64,000 bases of DNA from Ulvibacterium marinum (GCF_003626755.1 NZ_RBCJ01000002.1:744001-808000), one strand, 5' to 3'. Positions 37,162 to 45,267 are shown, counted from the first letter of the stretch. The notes: generated from the letters alone by a model not told the origin. Numbers and translations: made by a program.

Positions 37162-37998
37162 ATGTTAATAAAGTTTTTCGGGACCCGAGGTTCAATTCCC
37201 GTCTGTGAGGTAGGTTTTCAGGAGTTTGGTGGGAACACCACATGTGTTGCCGTTATGGACGACAGTAAGCAGGGAGATGTGCTGATTTTTGATGCGGGGA
37301 CGGGTATTCGGGCCTTGGGAAAGGAATTGATGCAGCGCCCTTTTAATCCGGAAGATAAAATTGTAATGGCCTTTTCCCATTTCCATTGGGATCATTTACA
37401 AGGATTTCCCTTTTTTGCCCCCGCCTATGACCCTTCCAAAAAGATCGATATTATTGCTATGGGCGAGGATCTGGATATTCCTGATCTTAAATCCATCTTT
37501 GCGAAGCAAATGGAAAGCACTTTTTTTCCTGTGAGCCTGGAGAACATGGGGGCGCATTTTAACTTCCATTTAAAGAAAAAGAATGAAGAAATTTTTACTA
37601 CGGGCAAAACCGGAAGCTTATTGGCCAAACGGCATTCCCATCCCGGTGGTGCCTACGGATACCGATTGGTAGTGGATGACAAGGTTTTTGTTTACTGTAC
37701 GGATGTAGAGCACGGTGAAACCCTGGATCCCGAAGTTGTTGAATTTGCCAAAAATGCCGATCTATTGATTCATGAAGCGCAATATACCCCCGAAGAACTT
37801 CCTAAATTTAGAGGTTGGGGACATAGTAGTTGGGAACAGGCCATTGAAGTTGCCCAATTGGCCGGAGTTAAAAAACTATACTTGACCCATCATGACCCGG
37901 AACATAATGACGAGTTTATAAGGGCAGAGGAAAAAAAATGTCAAGCCCTATTTAAAAATTGTTTTTTTGCTCGTGAAGGAGATGAAATCAAAATTTGA
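37162..37998 (+). CDS. MBL-fold metallo-hydrolase
   Basis: Cytoplasmic metallo-beta-lactamase-fold hydrolase of 278 residues. The N-terminus IKFFGTRGSIPVCE is typical of the PhnP/RNase Z-like group; the zinc motif HFHWDH lies near residue 75, a third ligand in CTDVEHGE near 180, and the late HHDPEHND supplies the last histidine. It may act on a cyclic phosphodiester or nucleotide, but no substrate can be assigned. The frame opens at 37102, yet the ATG at 37162 begins directly at the conserved first strand and is preferred. Confidence 0.87.
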   Translation: MLIKFFGTRGSIPVCEVGFQEFGGNTTCVAVMDDSKQGDVLIFDAGTGIRALGKELMQRPFNPEDKIVMAFSHFHWDHLQGFPFFAPAYDPSKKIDIIAMGEDLDIPDLKSIFAKQMESTFFPVSLENMGAHFNFHLKKKNEEIFTTGKTGSLLAKRHSHPGGAYGYRLVVDDKVFVYCTDVEHGETLDPEVVEFAKNADLLIHEAQYTPEELPKFRGWGHSSWEQAIEVAQLAGVKKLYLTHHDPEHNDEFIRAEEKKCQALFKNCFFAREGDEIKI

Positions 37999-38047
37999 TT
38001 TAATTTCGCAAACGTTCTATTCACTACAGAAATTGGAAAAAAGCGAA

Positions 38048-38704
38048 ATGAAAAAGAAATTCTTCAAAATTTTATTCGGCCTAGGCGTACTCTTTCTATT
38101 TAGTTTACAGCAAGCCTGTGGCCCTGCCAAAATGGGTTCCACCTGGACTAAAGAAGGCTATGAAGATAGAGGTTATTCCAAAATAGCGGTAATAGGTATC
38201 GGTAAGGACCTTGCAGCTCGCAACACCTTTGAAAAAGATGCGGTTACCCTTTTAAAAGAACAAGGAATACATGCAGTTGCAGGAATCTTGATGTTTCCTC
38301 CAGGTGGGACTGAAGAAATTAGAACTGCCGGAGATTATATCAAAATCATTAAAGAGAATAATTTGGATGGCGTTATTACCATGGCTTTGGTAGATTCCAA
38401 AGAAACGGACCGTTATAAACCTGGGGAAACATTATATGTACCCTCGTATTATAGGGTTGGTAAATATATCGCCAGAGGTTACCAAACTTTTAATACTCCT
38501 GGCTATTATACTACCGAAAAATCATATCTAATCGAAGCCATTCTTTACAATGTAAAAGGTGAATTGAGTGAAGGAAAAGAAACAATGGTCTGGACGGGGC
38601 AATCTTCGCTTTTGGAACCTTCTTCGTTGGAAAATGCCTCTAAAAGTTTTACCAAAAGAATGGTAAATCAACTGATTATAGACAGAATTATAGCCCCTAA
38701 GTAG
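38048..38704 (+). CDS. lipoprotein of a four-member paralogous family (B)
   Basis: Exported protein of 218 residues related to the genes at 23828, 56766 and 58718. The signal ends LFSLQQAC; the lipobox is imperfect (Gln at -3), so lipidation is likely but less certain. Family landmarks: YSKIAVIGIGKD, GIHAVAGIL, LDGVITMALVDSKE, a Tyr-rich loop (YYRVGKYIARGYQTFNTPGY), YLIEAILYNVKGEL and a final SLENASKSFTKRMVNQL helix. Function unknown. The upstream in-frame extension to 37967 overlaps the MBL gene and is rejected in favour of the ATG at 38048. GltS follows after 3 bases. Confidence 0.78.
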   Translation: MKKKFFKILFGLGVLFLFSLQQACGPAKMGSTWTKEGYEDRGYSKIAVIGIGKDLAARNTFEKDAVTLLKEQGIHAVAGILMFPPGGTEEIRTAGDYIKIIKENNLDGVITMALVDSKETDRYKPGETLYVPSYYRVGKYIARGYQTFNTPGYYTTEKSYLIEAILYNVKGELSEGKETMVWTGQSSLLEPSSLENASKSFTKRMVNQLIIDRIIAPK

Positions 38705-38707
38705 CTT

Positions 38708-39910
38708 ATGGAAATAGGTCCTAGAGACACCATCATGATTGCTTGTCTGGTCTTATTTTTAGGCAAGTACCTGAACAGAAAAATCTCCTTTTTTAGGGCA
38801 TACAACATTCCTGAACCCGTAACGGGAGGCGTTATCTTCTCTATGCTTTTTGGTATTTTATATGCGGCAACTGGTATTGAGGTCAGCTTTGCGTTGGAGT
38901 TACGGGATGCCTTGCTCATCATCTTTTTTATCACCATCGGCCTTTCTTCAAGATTAAAAACACTATTAAAAGGAGGTAAATCCTTACTCCTACTTTTAGT
39001 ATTGGCCGTGGGTTATCTTTTTATCCAAAACCTTACCGGCGTCAGTATTGCTTATCTTACGGATTTACCCAATGTTACCGGTGTTTTAGGGGGATCGGTT
39101 TCTTTTAGTGGCGGCCACGGCACTACCATTGCCTGGGTGCCAACGTTTCAAAATGATTTTGGGATTTCAAATGCGATGGAAATGGGCATTGCCTGTGCAA
39201 CCATTGGCTTGGTATTAGGGGGATTTATTGGAGGCCCCATTGCCAAATTTTTAATTAAAAAATACAATTTAAAGCCAAAAGATAGCGAGCCCGTCTCAGT
39301 AGGTGTCCGTCATGGTAAAGGCGATCATGTAGAGATGAACTACAACAGCATTTTGCAGATGATCTATTTCATCTTCTCAACAGCAGGTCTGGGTATAGGA
39401 ATAAATGAAGTACTGGTATGGATGGGACTTGCCCTTCCATCTTTTGTAACCGCGTTGTTCGCAGGTATCCTTATTACCAACTTGATTCCTGTCTTTTCCA
39501 AGAATTTTCATTGGGAACCTGAAAATTCAAAAGCTTTGGCCATGGCCTCGGATTTATCTTTAGGACTTTTCTTGGCCATGTCCTTAATGAGCCTTCAATT
39601 ATGGACGCTTACCGATTTGGCCGGACCATTGCTGTTGATCGTACTAGCACAACTCGTAGTGATTTCACTTTTCGTAATCGTAATTGTTTTTCGAGTGATG
39701 GGTAAAGATTATGACGCTGCCGTAATGAGCGCAGGATATGCTGGCTTGGCCTTAGGTGCTACTCCTACGGCAATTGCCAATATGACCGCAGTAACAAAAA
39801 AGTTCGGTGGATCTCCTAAGGCATTTATTGTAGTACCGTTGGTAGGCGCTTTTTTTATAGACCTCTCCAATGCCTTGATTATTAAATTCTTATTGGGTGT
39901 TTTTGGGTAG
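38708..39910 (+). CDS. gltS: sodium/glutamate symporter
   Basis: Inner-membrane symporter of 400 residues importing glutamate with Na+. GltS-family features: about ten hydrophobic segments, NIPEPVTGGVIFSMLFGI near residue 32, GSVSFSGGHGTTIAWVPTF near 130 (the conserved Gly-rich hairpin) and its repeat-like counterpart AGYAGLALGATPTAIANM near 345. The start is 3 bases after lipoprotein B, so they are probably co-transcribed. A palindrome-bearing repeat at 39939-40021 follows and may terminate the transcript. Confidence 0.92.
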   Translation: MEIGPRDTIMIACLVLFLGKYLNRKISFFRAYNIPEPVTGGVIFSMLFGILYAATGIEVSFALELRDALLIIFFITIGLSSRLKTLLKGGKSLLLLLVLAVGYLFIQNLTGVSIAYLTDLPNVTGVLGGSVSFSGGHGTTIAWVPTFQNDFGISNAMEMGIACATIGLVLGGFIGGPIAKFLIKKYNLKPKDSEPVSVGVRHGKGDHVEMNYNSILQMIYFIFSTAGLGIGINEVLVWMGLALPSFVTALFAGILITNLIPVFSKNFHWEPENSKALAMASDLSLGLFLAMSLMSLQLWTLTDLAGPLLLIVLAQLVVISLFVIVIVFRVMGKDYDAAVMSAGYAGLALGATPTAIANMTAVTKKFGGSPKAFIVVPLVGAFFIDLSNALIIKFLLGVFG

Positions 39911-39938
39911 TTGTTACCGTAGTTCACTTTGACCCTAA

Positions 39939-40021
39939 GCGGGGAAAATAGTATTTCACTTTAGTCCCGATAGCTATCGGGGTGGACTAAGGCTTTTCAT
40001 AGGAGCCATTGTTAGCAAGCG
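39939..40021. repeat. framework repeat W, copy 1, with palindrome
   Basis: About 83 bases shared with 41940-42021. The core is the perfect 16-base palindrome CCCGATAGCTATCGGG (39966-39981) flanked by TAGTC and GGACTA, forming a long stem, then GGCTTTTCATAGGA and a terminal GTTAGCAAGC. It lies between convergent gltS and the gene at 40035 and could act as a bidirectional terminator. Its right end (TTGTTAGCAAGC, 40009-40020) is exactly inverted at 41132-41143, beyond the far end of the cargo gene. Confidence 0.88.
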
Positions 40022-40034
40022 TATTTCTAGTTTA

Positions 40035-41102
40035 TTAATCTAATTCGAAGTGGTGTTTAATCCATTTCTTTATTTCTTTTGTTTTTATACGAACAGAAAT
40101 ATCTTTGATACTGCCTATTTCTATTATTTCTGGTTTGTTAGTGTTTCTGTAAGAAAAACGATATTCTTGCTCTATTGAGTAAGGGTCTTTATTTTTTAGA
40201 TAAGGGTTAGATATTGCTGAAAAAAGTTTAAGATCTTCTTCTCTCATATAAGTAACGCTTCCACTTTTAATATTATGCTTACCGTTCTCTGCTAAACTTC
40301 CTATGACCTTACCTCTAAATTTTAAAGCATTTGTGATAATAACTGCCTCTGTTCCGAATTTAGATTCATCGTAATTTGATAAAAATTGTTCAACGTTATC
40401 TTTAGTTACTAAAGTAAAGCAAGCCACGCTTTCCATTCCGCCCGCTTCAATACTTGCTTCGAAAACCGTTCCTTTTCCTGGGCCACCCATACTAATTTTA
40501 TCACCACCAATATTAAAAACTGTTACGCTATTATCAATAACTAATGGTTTGTCTTCCGTAACTAAATCTATGTGAATTGGTCGATTTTCATCGGGGTCTT
40601 TTCTAGCTAGATCTGAAGTTTCTCTATAAATTCTAGTAGGAGTAAATTGGATTTCTCCTTTACTATAAAGGTTATCGGCATGCAAAGGCTTCTTCATAAC
40701 TCTTAACAATATATCATCGTTTTTGAGTCTTGGAATTGCCATTCTTTTATCAATAAATTCCTTTTGCAGAAAATCATTAATCTCATTTTTTCTTTTCAAC
40801 TGAAGGCTTTCATGCTTCAAAGATGAGATTATTAATGAACTAACATGCCAAAAATTCTCCCACGACATTTTTTCATCTGGAATCACAATTACAGCTCTTT
40901 TTGCATAATGCAAAGCCGAATCATACAATTTAAGATTAGCAAGTCTTACTGTAATATCATTCAATGAACCCCAACAGTTTGGATTATGACTTAGCGCCGA
41001 AGATAATATTTGGATTGGTATTAATGTGTTATTTGGGTTCTCCTTTGAGGCTTTGTGACTTAGCGCTTGTAGTTTTTTAGATTCTTCTTCTTCTAACTCC
41101 AT
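40035..41102 (-). CDS. hypothetical protein with TPR-like N-terminus, possible cassette cargo
   Basis: Cytoplasmic protein of 355 residues without signal or membrane segments. Residues about 1-75 look like TPR helices (ITVRLANLKLYDSALHYAKR). The rest is mixed alpha/beta; VACFTLVT near 228 and IEQEYRFSYRN near 311 resemble features of DUF2971-type proteins, but I would not assign the family. The gene is compactly framed: 29 bases from its ATG to the inverted-repeat end GCTTGCTAACAA (41132) and 14 bases from its stop to the matching TTGTTAGCAAGC (40009). Many AT-rich codons set it apart slightly from neighbouring core genes. Function unknown. Confidence 0.72.
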   Translation of the reverse strand: MELEEEESKKLQALSHKASKENPNNTLIPIQILSSALSHNPNCWGSLNDITVRLANLKLYDSALHYAKRAVIVIPDEKMSWENFWHVSSLIISSLKHESLQLKRKNEINDFLQKEFIDKRMAIPRLKNDDILLRVMKKPLHADNLYSKGEIQFTPTRIYRETSDLARKDPDENRPIHIDLVTEDKPLVIDNSVTVFNIGGDKISMGGPGKGTVFEASIEAGGMESVACFTLVTKDNVEQFLSNYDESKFGTEAVIITNALKFRGKVIGSLAENGKHNIKSGSVTYMREEDLKLFSAISNPYLKNKDPYSIEQEYRFSYRNTNKPEIIEIGSIKDISVRIKTKEIKKWIKHHFELD

Positions 41103-41131
41103 TTACCTAAAAAGTTAATTATTTTGTTAAT

Positions 41132-41215
41132 GCTTGCTAACAAATGCATAGCATCATTGATGGTATTCTATTTATAAAAATACTCTTTAAATTTCTAGTG
41201 ATTTTTCTACATAGT
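41132..41215. repeat. framework repeat X, copy 1
   Basis: Begins with GCTTGCTAACAA, the inverse of the end of repeat W at 40009-40020, and continues ATAGCATCATTGATGGTATTC and a stretch ending TAGTGATTTTTCTA. The same series (ATAGTATCATTGATGATATTC ... TGTGACTTCTCTA) occurs at 42566-42629, with about 70-75 percent identity by eye. Confidence 0.75.
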
Positions 41216-41218
41216 CCT

Positions 41219-41701
41219 TTATTCCACCCGAGTATATTCTCCATAGAAGTAATCAATTTCTGGTGAGTCGCCTTCGTAAGACAACCGTATTGTATTATGG
41301 TCAAGAAACGTTATTTCTGATCGGTATAGGTCCGTTCCGCCATCTGTATACGCGATGAATATACTGAGCTGGTCATTTTCCAAGAGGGCCCAGCTCCCGA
41401 TTTCCATAGTTGAAGATTCCATATCCTGTTTACAACTTCCGTTCGCATTTGCCTTGAATTCTTCTTTAGAAAACCGGCCGCTTTTAGTAAAAGTCCAGCG
41501 GTTACTTTCTCCGCAACCTTCATACGTTTCGACACTATTGGCAGTGCCATCTTGGTGGACGGCTACGAATTTTATAGGTTTCCAAGTCCCGAGGATCAGT
41601 TCCGTTTTGGTGTTCTCCATCCTATCTTTTTCTGCATCCGTTGAGCACGCTCCTAAAAGAATAGCAACTGTTAGTAATAAAATACTTTTTACTGTATTCA
41701 T
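41219..41701 (-). CDS. lipocalin-like lipoprotein
   Basis: Lipoprotein of 160 residues; signal peptide ends LLGAC (Cys19). The mature part is of the Bacteroidota lipocalin-like type: ILGTWKPIKF near residue 38 (the GxW strand), RWTFTKSGRFSKEEF near 68 and a series of strands to the C-terminus. Such proteins may bind small hydrophobic ligands at the outer membrane; no ligand is evident. It sits between framework repeats X (41132-41215) and Y (41719-41762), which are directly adjacent in the second framework copy, so the gene looks inserted. Confidence 0.82.
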   Translation of the reverse strand: MNTVKSILLLTVAILLGACSTDAEKDRMENTKTELILGTWKPIKFVAVHQDGTANSVETYEGCGESNRWTFTKSGRFSKEEFKANANGSCKQDMESSTMEIGSWALLENDQLSIFIAYTDGGTDLYRSEITFLDHNTIRLSYEGDSPEIDYFYGEYTRVE

Positions 41702-41939
41702 GAGGTCTACGTTTTAAATACAATCCAAAGGTATTCCGGGCAAGCTCCTGTTTTTGGGCAAAATCGACTCAATCGACTAAAATTAAAAGTGAAATGCCCC
41801 TACTAAAAAGTGAAGTGATTTTCTACGAAACCTTAAACAGGCTCTTAGAGTCACGGAAACATCCTTGGAAAGAGAATAGATGGAATTGCTATCGAAAGAA
41901 AAGTCGATGTTAAGATGAAATCAAGTAAACGTACGGCAG
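41702..41939. other. intergenic region with framework repeats Y and Z
   Basis: Holds repeat Y (ACAATCCAAAGGTATTCCGG at 41719, matching 42640 with two differences) and repeat Z (GACTAAAATT ... AGTGAAGTGA at about 41775-41818, with a diverged copy near 45027-45070). The remainder (41820-41939) has no coding-like frame that I recognise. The upstream region of the lipocalin-like gene. Confidence 0.6.
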
Positions 41940-42021
41940 GCGGGGAAAATAGTGTTTAATATTAGTCCCGATAGCTATCGGGATGGACTAGGGCTTTTCA
42001 TAGGACACCTTGGTAGCATCG
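41940..42021. repeat. framework repeat W, copy 2, with palindrome
   Basis: Second copy of the element at 39939-40021, with the palindrome CCCGATAGCTATCGGG at 41967-41982 and the block GGCTTTTCATAGGA. Its right end reads GGTAGCATCG where copy 1 has GTTAGCAAGC. It lies 9 bases after the stop of the gene at 42031 and can act as its terminator. Confidence 0.88.
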
Positions 42022-42030
42022 TTTTTTGAA

Positions 42031-42498
42031 TTAGTTCCCTAAAAGAGTATTAATTTGGATTAGATTTTCAATATATTGTTCGATTTCGGAGTTAGTATTT
42101 TCTTTGGCTTCATCAAATATCCAAGTTTTTGATTTGCCATTAACTTTCAATTGTATAAAATAGTCAAAATCGGCCAATGTTTGATTTCCAATTTCACCCT
42201 TGTAATCTAATAATCCGTTAGGTATTTCTAGTAATGAATTAGCCAATTCAAAATTGTTCATTGGAAGTGCTTGATTTTCGAAAGTGGTATTTTCCCAATT
42301 CCCAAATTCAGTATCTTTATTAGAATCTTTAAAAATTTCTTGTTCTGTTAATAGGTATAAGTTTCGACAATCTCCTGCACAATTGCCATAAACTTCTCCA
42401 AATATAATTGTTTTGTTAGATTGAAGGTTTTGCTCATCACTATTGCTACATCCCAAGGTTATAGTTGAAAGAAAAATTATTAATATTAAGTTTTTCAT
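42031..42498 (-). CDS. hypothetical lipoprotein, possible cassette cargo
   Basis: Lipoprotein of 155 residues; signal peptide MKNLILIIFLSTITLGC with lipid Cys17. The mature part contains IIFGEVYGNCAGDCRNLYLL (a cysteine pair near residue 40) and LLDYKGEIGNQTLADFDYFI, ending in a short helix. I do not recognise a family beyond generic small Bacteroidota lipoproteins. It is framed by repeat W copy 2 downstream and repeat X copy 2 upstream, with pairing ends GTAGCA (42013) and TGCTAC (42553). Confidence 0.78.
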   Translation of the reverse strand: MKNLILIIFLSTITLGCSNSDEQNLQSNKTIIFGEVYGNCAGDCRNLYLLTEQEIFKDSNKDTEFGNWENTTFENQALPMNNFELANSLLEIPNGLLDYKGEIGNQTLADFDYFIQLKVNGKSKTWIFDEAKENTNSEIEQYIENLIQINTLLGN

Positions 42499-42549
42499 AA
42501 TTTTACTTTTTTTATAGAGATGCTAATTTCTGTATCTGGTTGCGTTAAA

Positions 42550-42685
42550 ATGTGCTACAACTATTGAATAGTATCATTGATGATATTCCACTTTTAAATT
42601 ACTATTTAAAGTTCTTGTGACTTCTCTATAGGGGTTTCATTACAATCCAAAGATATTCCGAACAAGCTCTTGTTTTGGGGTCAAA
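42550..42685. repeat. framework repeats X and Y, copy 2, adjacent
   Basis: X (about 42550-42636) is followed directly by Y (ACAATCCAAAGATATTCCGAAC from 42640). In the first framework copy the same two segments are separated by the 483-base lipocalin-like gene. The block is the upstream region of the 42031-42498 gene and ends 25 bases before the LytTR regulator stop. Confidence 0.75.
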
Positions 42686-42709
42686 GCATAGGAATACCAT
42701 TTTGCGTTT

Positions 42710-43471
42710 CTAAGAATTCACCCAATTTTTAAATGGCGTTGCCTTGGCCTTACTGATAACAATCCGTTCAGATGTTGGTGGATTTACATTGACTATGAGC
42801 TTCCCACCAAAATAGGGTTTGATTTTTGCAATGGCATTCCTGTTAATGATAAACTGCCTGTTGGCCCTATCAAATAAAGTAGGGTTCAATTCTTGCTCTA
42901 AATCCTCCAACTTTTTATCCATCGAAAACACTTTATTCTGAAGGGTTACCACTTTAACTATTCCCGTATCAATATAAAAATAGGCGATGTCTTTGGTCTT
43001 AATGGGAATCAATTCATCACGATGTGAAATCAGGTAATTCGATTTGTATGCTTTCTGCTGTCCTTGAAGTACATGTAAGACTTCTGTAATGTCCGTTTTA
43101 GACAGTGATTGCGTATGCGTAAGGTTCCTGAACTTGTACAGGGCCTTTGCAAGTTCTTCTTGATGCACCGGTTTTAAAATATAATCGATGCTATTTACCG
43201 TAAAGGCCTTTAAGGCATATTCATCATATGCTGTGGTAAATATTATGGGAACGCTTAAATCTACATGGTCAAAAATCTCAAAGCTTAGACCATCACCCAA
43301 ATGAATGTCCATAAAGACCAAGGCTGCATCAGTTGGTTTTGAGAAGTAGGCGATGCACGATTTTACGGTATCCAATACGGTCATTACTTCAATATCCGAG
43401 TCAATAGCGCTTAGCAGATATATTAGATTATCACTTGCCGCTACTTCATCTTCTACGATTACAACCTTCAT
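42710..43471 (-). CDS. LytTR-family response regulator
   Basis: Two-component regulator of 253 residues. Receiver domain (about 1-120) with acidic VIVEDE at the start, phospho-Asp in VFMDIHLGDGL near residue 56, TTAYDEYALKAF and the conserved Lys in DYILKPV near 104. The LytTR DNA-binding domain spans about 145-253 (FDRANRQFIINRNAIAKIKP). It binds DNA with beta strands. A TTG at 43480 would give three more residues and overlap the kinase stop, but the ATG at 43471 fits the receiver start. Partner of the kinase immediately upstream. Confidence 0.93.
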   Translation of the reverse strand: MKVVIVEDEVAASDNLIYLLSAIDSDIEVMTVLDTVKSCIAYFSKPTDAALVFMDIHLGDGLSFEIFDHVDLSVPIIFTTAYDEYALKAFTVNSIDYILKPVHQEELAKALYKFRNLTHTQSLSKTDITEVLHVLQGQQKAYKSNYLISHRDELIPIKTKDIAYFYIDTGIVKVVTLQNKVFSMDKKLEDLEQELNPTLFDRANRQFIINRNAIAKIKPYFGGKLIVNVNPPTSERIVISKAKATPFKNWVNS

Positions 43472-43476
43472 ACGTT

Positions 43477-44598
43477 TCAATTCAATGGAAGCCTCACCCT
43501 AAAGATATTACTTGTATTCGAAATAACGATTCTCTTGTTTTCCAATAGGTCATATCGTTTGGCCAAATTAGCCAAACCATTACCCGTACTATCTACAGCA
43601 GTGCTTTTGGGTTGGATTTCATTTTCTACAATCAAGTGACTCTCATCCGTAAAAACGTTTACCTGAAGGGGCAGACTTTCTGAAATCTCATTGTGTTTCA
43701 CCGCATTTTCTATCAGTAGTTGCAGTGATAAAACAGGAATCTTAGCAGGAAGCCATTTTTCATCAATCTCAATGGTAATGGAAAACCGATCTCGATATCT
43801 TGTTTTTATCAGATGCACATAACTTTTTAAAAAAGCCAGTTCATCGCCAAGGGGCACCAAATCCTGACTTCCACTTTGCAAAATATAACGATACAAGGAT
43901 GACAGTTTGTTAACGAACATGGTGGCTTCTTCATTGCCCCGTACCAAAGTATTCAACGAGTTTAAAGAGTTGAACAAAAAATGTGGGTTTATCTGGTTCT
44001 TAAGAGCGGTGAGCTCGCTTTTTAATTTCTCCTGCTTCAACTTTTCCTTCTCAATAACATCTTCCTTATGGATAAGCTGATATCGCAATACCCCAGATAC
44101 AAAAACAAGAATGAGGGCAACGATAAAATATACGAAGTGTACTAGACCTAATTCATTTTTAGGAATATTTTGACCTACTAAAATTGGATAGAAGTAATTG
44201 AATATGCCTACAAAAAAAACAAAAAGTAACGTATTCGAAAAAACGAGAAACCCTATTCTCTTATTTCTGCTGTTGTTTTTTAAGACATACTTCCAATTTG
44301 TATTTAGTTGCAATACGGACCAGAAAAGTACAGTAGCGAAAATGAATCGAAAGACAATATCATGTATAGAAGCCTTAGTAAAGGAATCAACTAGTTCTTC
44401 TGTTATACTATAACGGGACAAAACCCTAGGTAAGGTAAGAAGAAATGCTACCAATAAAGCAATGGGCAAAAGAACCTTTTGTTGTACGCTTTTAAACTTC
44501 AATGCGCTTCGAATTTTTGCTAATTTGACTTGTAAGATAGTATACGAATTTAAAGGAAATTGCCTTAGTGGTTCCCTAATACTTTTGAATAACTCCAT
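43477..44598 (-). CDS. LytS-type sensor histidine kinase
   Basis: Membrane kinase of 373 residues with four hydrophobic segments at about 40-165, a short coiled coil, and a His_kinase (PF06580-type) domain: NQINPHFLFNSLNSL near residue 215 carries the phospho-His, followed by VPLGDELAFLKSYV, LLIENAVKHNE (N box) and GNGLANLAKRYDLL (G box). It phosphorylates the LytTR regulator encoded 5 bases downstream. The signal sensed is unknown. A strong terminator upstream (44629-44665) separates it from the small gene at 44749. Confidence 0.92.
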   Translation of the reverse strand: MELFKSIREPLRQFPLNSYTILQVKLAKIRSALKFKSVQQKVLLPIALLVAFLLTLPRVLSRYSITEELVDSFTKASIHDIVFRFIFATVLFWSVLQLNTNWKYVLKNNSRNKRIGFLVFSNTLLFVFFVGIFNYFYPILVGQNIPKNELGLVHFVYFIVALILVFVSGVLRYQLIHKEDVIEKEKLKQEKLKSELTALKNQINPHFLFNSLNSLNTLVRGNEEATMFVNKLSSLYRYILQSGSQDLVPLGDELAFLKSYVHLIKTRYRDRFSITIEIDEKWLPAKIPVLSLQLLIENAVKHNEISESLPLQVNVFTDESHLIVENEIQPKSTAVDSTGNGLANLAKRYDLLENKRIVISNTSNIFRVRLPLN

Positions 44599-44628
44599 TT
44601 TAAATAAATCTTTAGGGGCGTTTTAAGC

Positions 44629-44665
44629 AAAAAACTGCTGGAGTTCGAGGGAAATCTCCAGCAGT
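44629..44665 (-). terminator. intrinsic terminator after the small gene at 44749
   Basis: Perfect 10-base stem (ACTGCTGGAG at 44634-44643 with CTCCAGCAGT at 44656-44665), 12-base loop, and six T residues on the minus strand right after the stem. It isolates the kinase/regulator operon from upstream transcription and supports a real transcript from 44952 to 44749. Confidence 0.82.
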
Positions 44666-44748
44666 CTACCAACAACATCATTCATCCACATAATCCTAAC
44701 CAACCATAAGTGATTACAAATTGTATTAAATCAAGTTTTTGATAGTGG

Positions 44749-44952
44749 TTAAATAAATAAAGGAGGTGTTTCTTCCCTCAGTTTCTTTTTATCTGATTTG
44801 ATTCTGTTCTTCTCAACGAATTCACTAAACCAAGTACTCAATTTTTTACTCGTCATAATAACAAACTTGATTAAGGTATTTTCATTTGAAATGGTACCTA
44901 CACCAAACCCGGTTACATTTCTTGTACTGATACTAATGGTATTATTTTTCAT
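44749..44952 (-). CDS. small hypothetical protein
   Basis: Frame of 67 residues with an ATG start at 44952, ending in a lysine-rich tail (KNRIKSDKKKLREETPPLFI). No signal peptide or known domain. Support for it being real is indirect: it ends about 80 bases before a textbook intrinsic terminator on the same strand and occupies the only open frame of the region. It is close to the LytTR operon and divergent from the small gene at 45268. Function unknown. Confidence 0.5.
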   Translation of the reverse strand: MKNNTISISTRNVTGFGVGTISNENTLIKFVIMTSKKLSTWFSEFVEKNRIKSDKKKLREETPPLFI

Positions 44953-45267
44953 GATTTCTTGATTTTCAATTTCAGGTCAAAAGTATTGCCATCGCAGTAA
45001 TACGTAGCGGTTAGATTAGTTTAAGCGACTAAAATTAGTGGCGAAACACCCTTAGTCCAAAGTGAAGTGACATTCGGATAATCTATCGCATCCTAATCGA
45101 AAAAAAGAGCAGTAGCTAACAGTAAACTATTTCATCGATTACTTTGGCCATTTCATTAATCTTTTTAGTCGTTTCACATGAAAATCCATGATGATGGCCA
45201 GGACTTCAGTCTACATTTGTACAAGAAATGAAACATAAACTATTGGAAATAAACTAAATATATAATT
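44953..45267. other. divergent intergenic region with diverged repeat Z
   Basis: Gap of 315 bases between two divergent small genes. It contains a diverged copy of repeat Z (GCGACTAAAATTAGTGGCG ... AAAGTGAAGTGA at about 45025-45070) in the same relative position, upstream of a minus-strand gene, as the copy near 41775. A GCTAAC at 45115-45120 resembles the boundary motif of the framework repeats. Nothing coding is seen. Confidence 0.5.

Noticed and set aside
39939-42685. Canonical integron with attC sites
   Set aside because: The boundary motifs do not fit the GTTRRRY/RYYYAAC core consensus and no IntI integrase gene is in the window, so I report only an integron-like arrangement.
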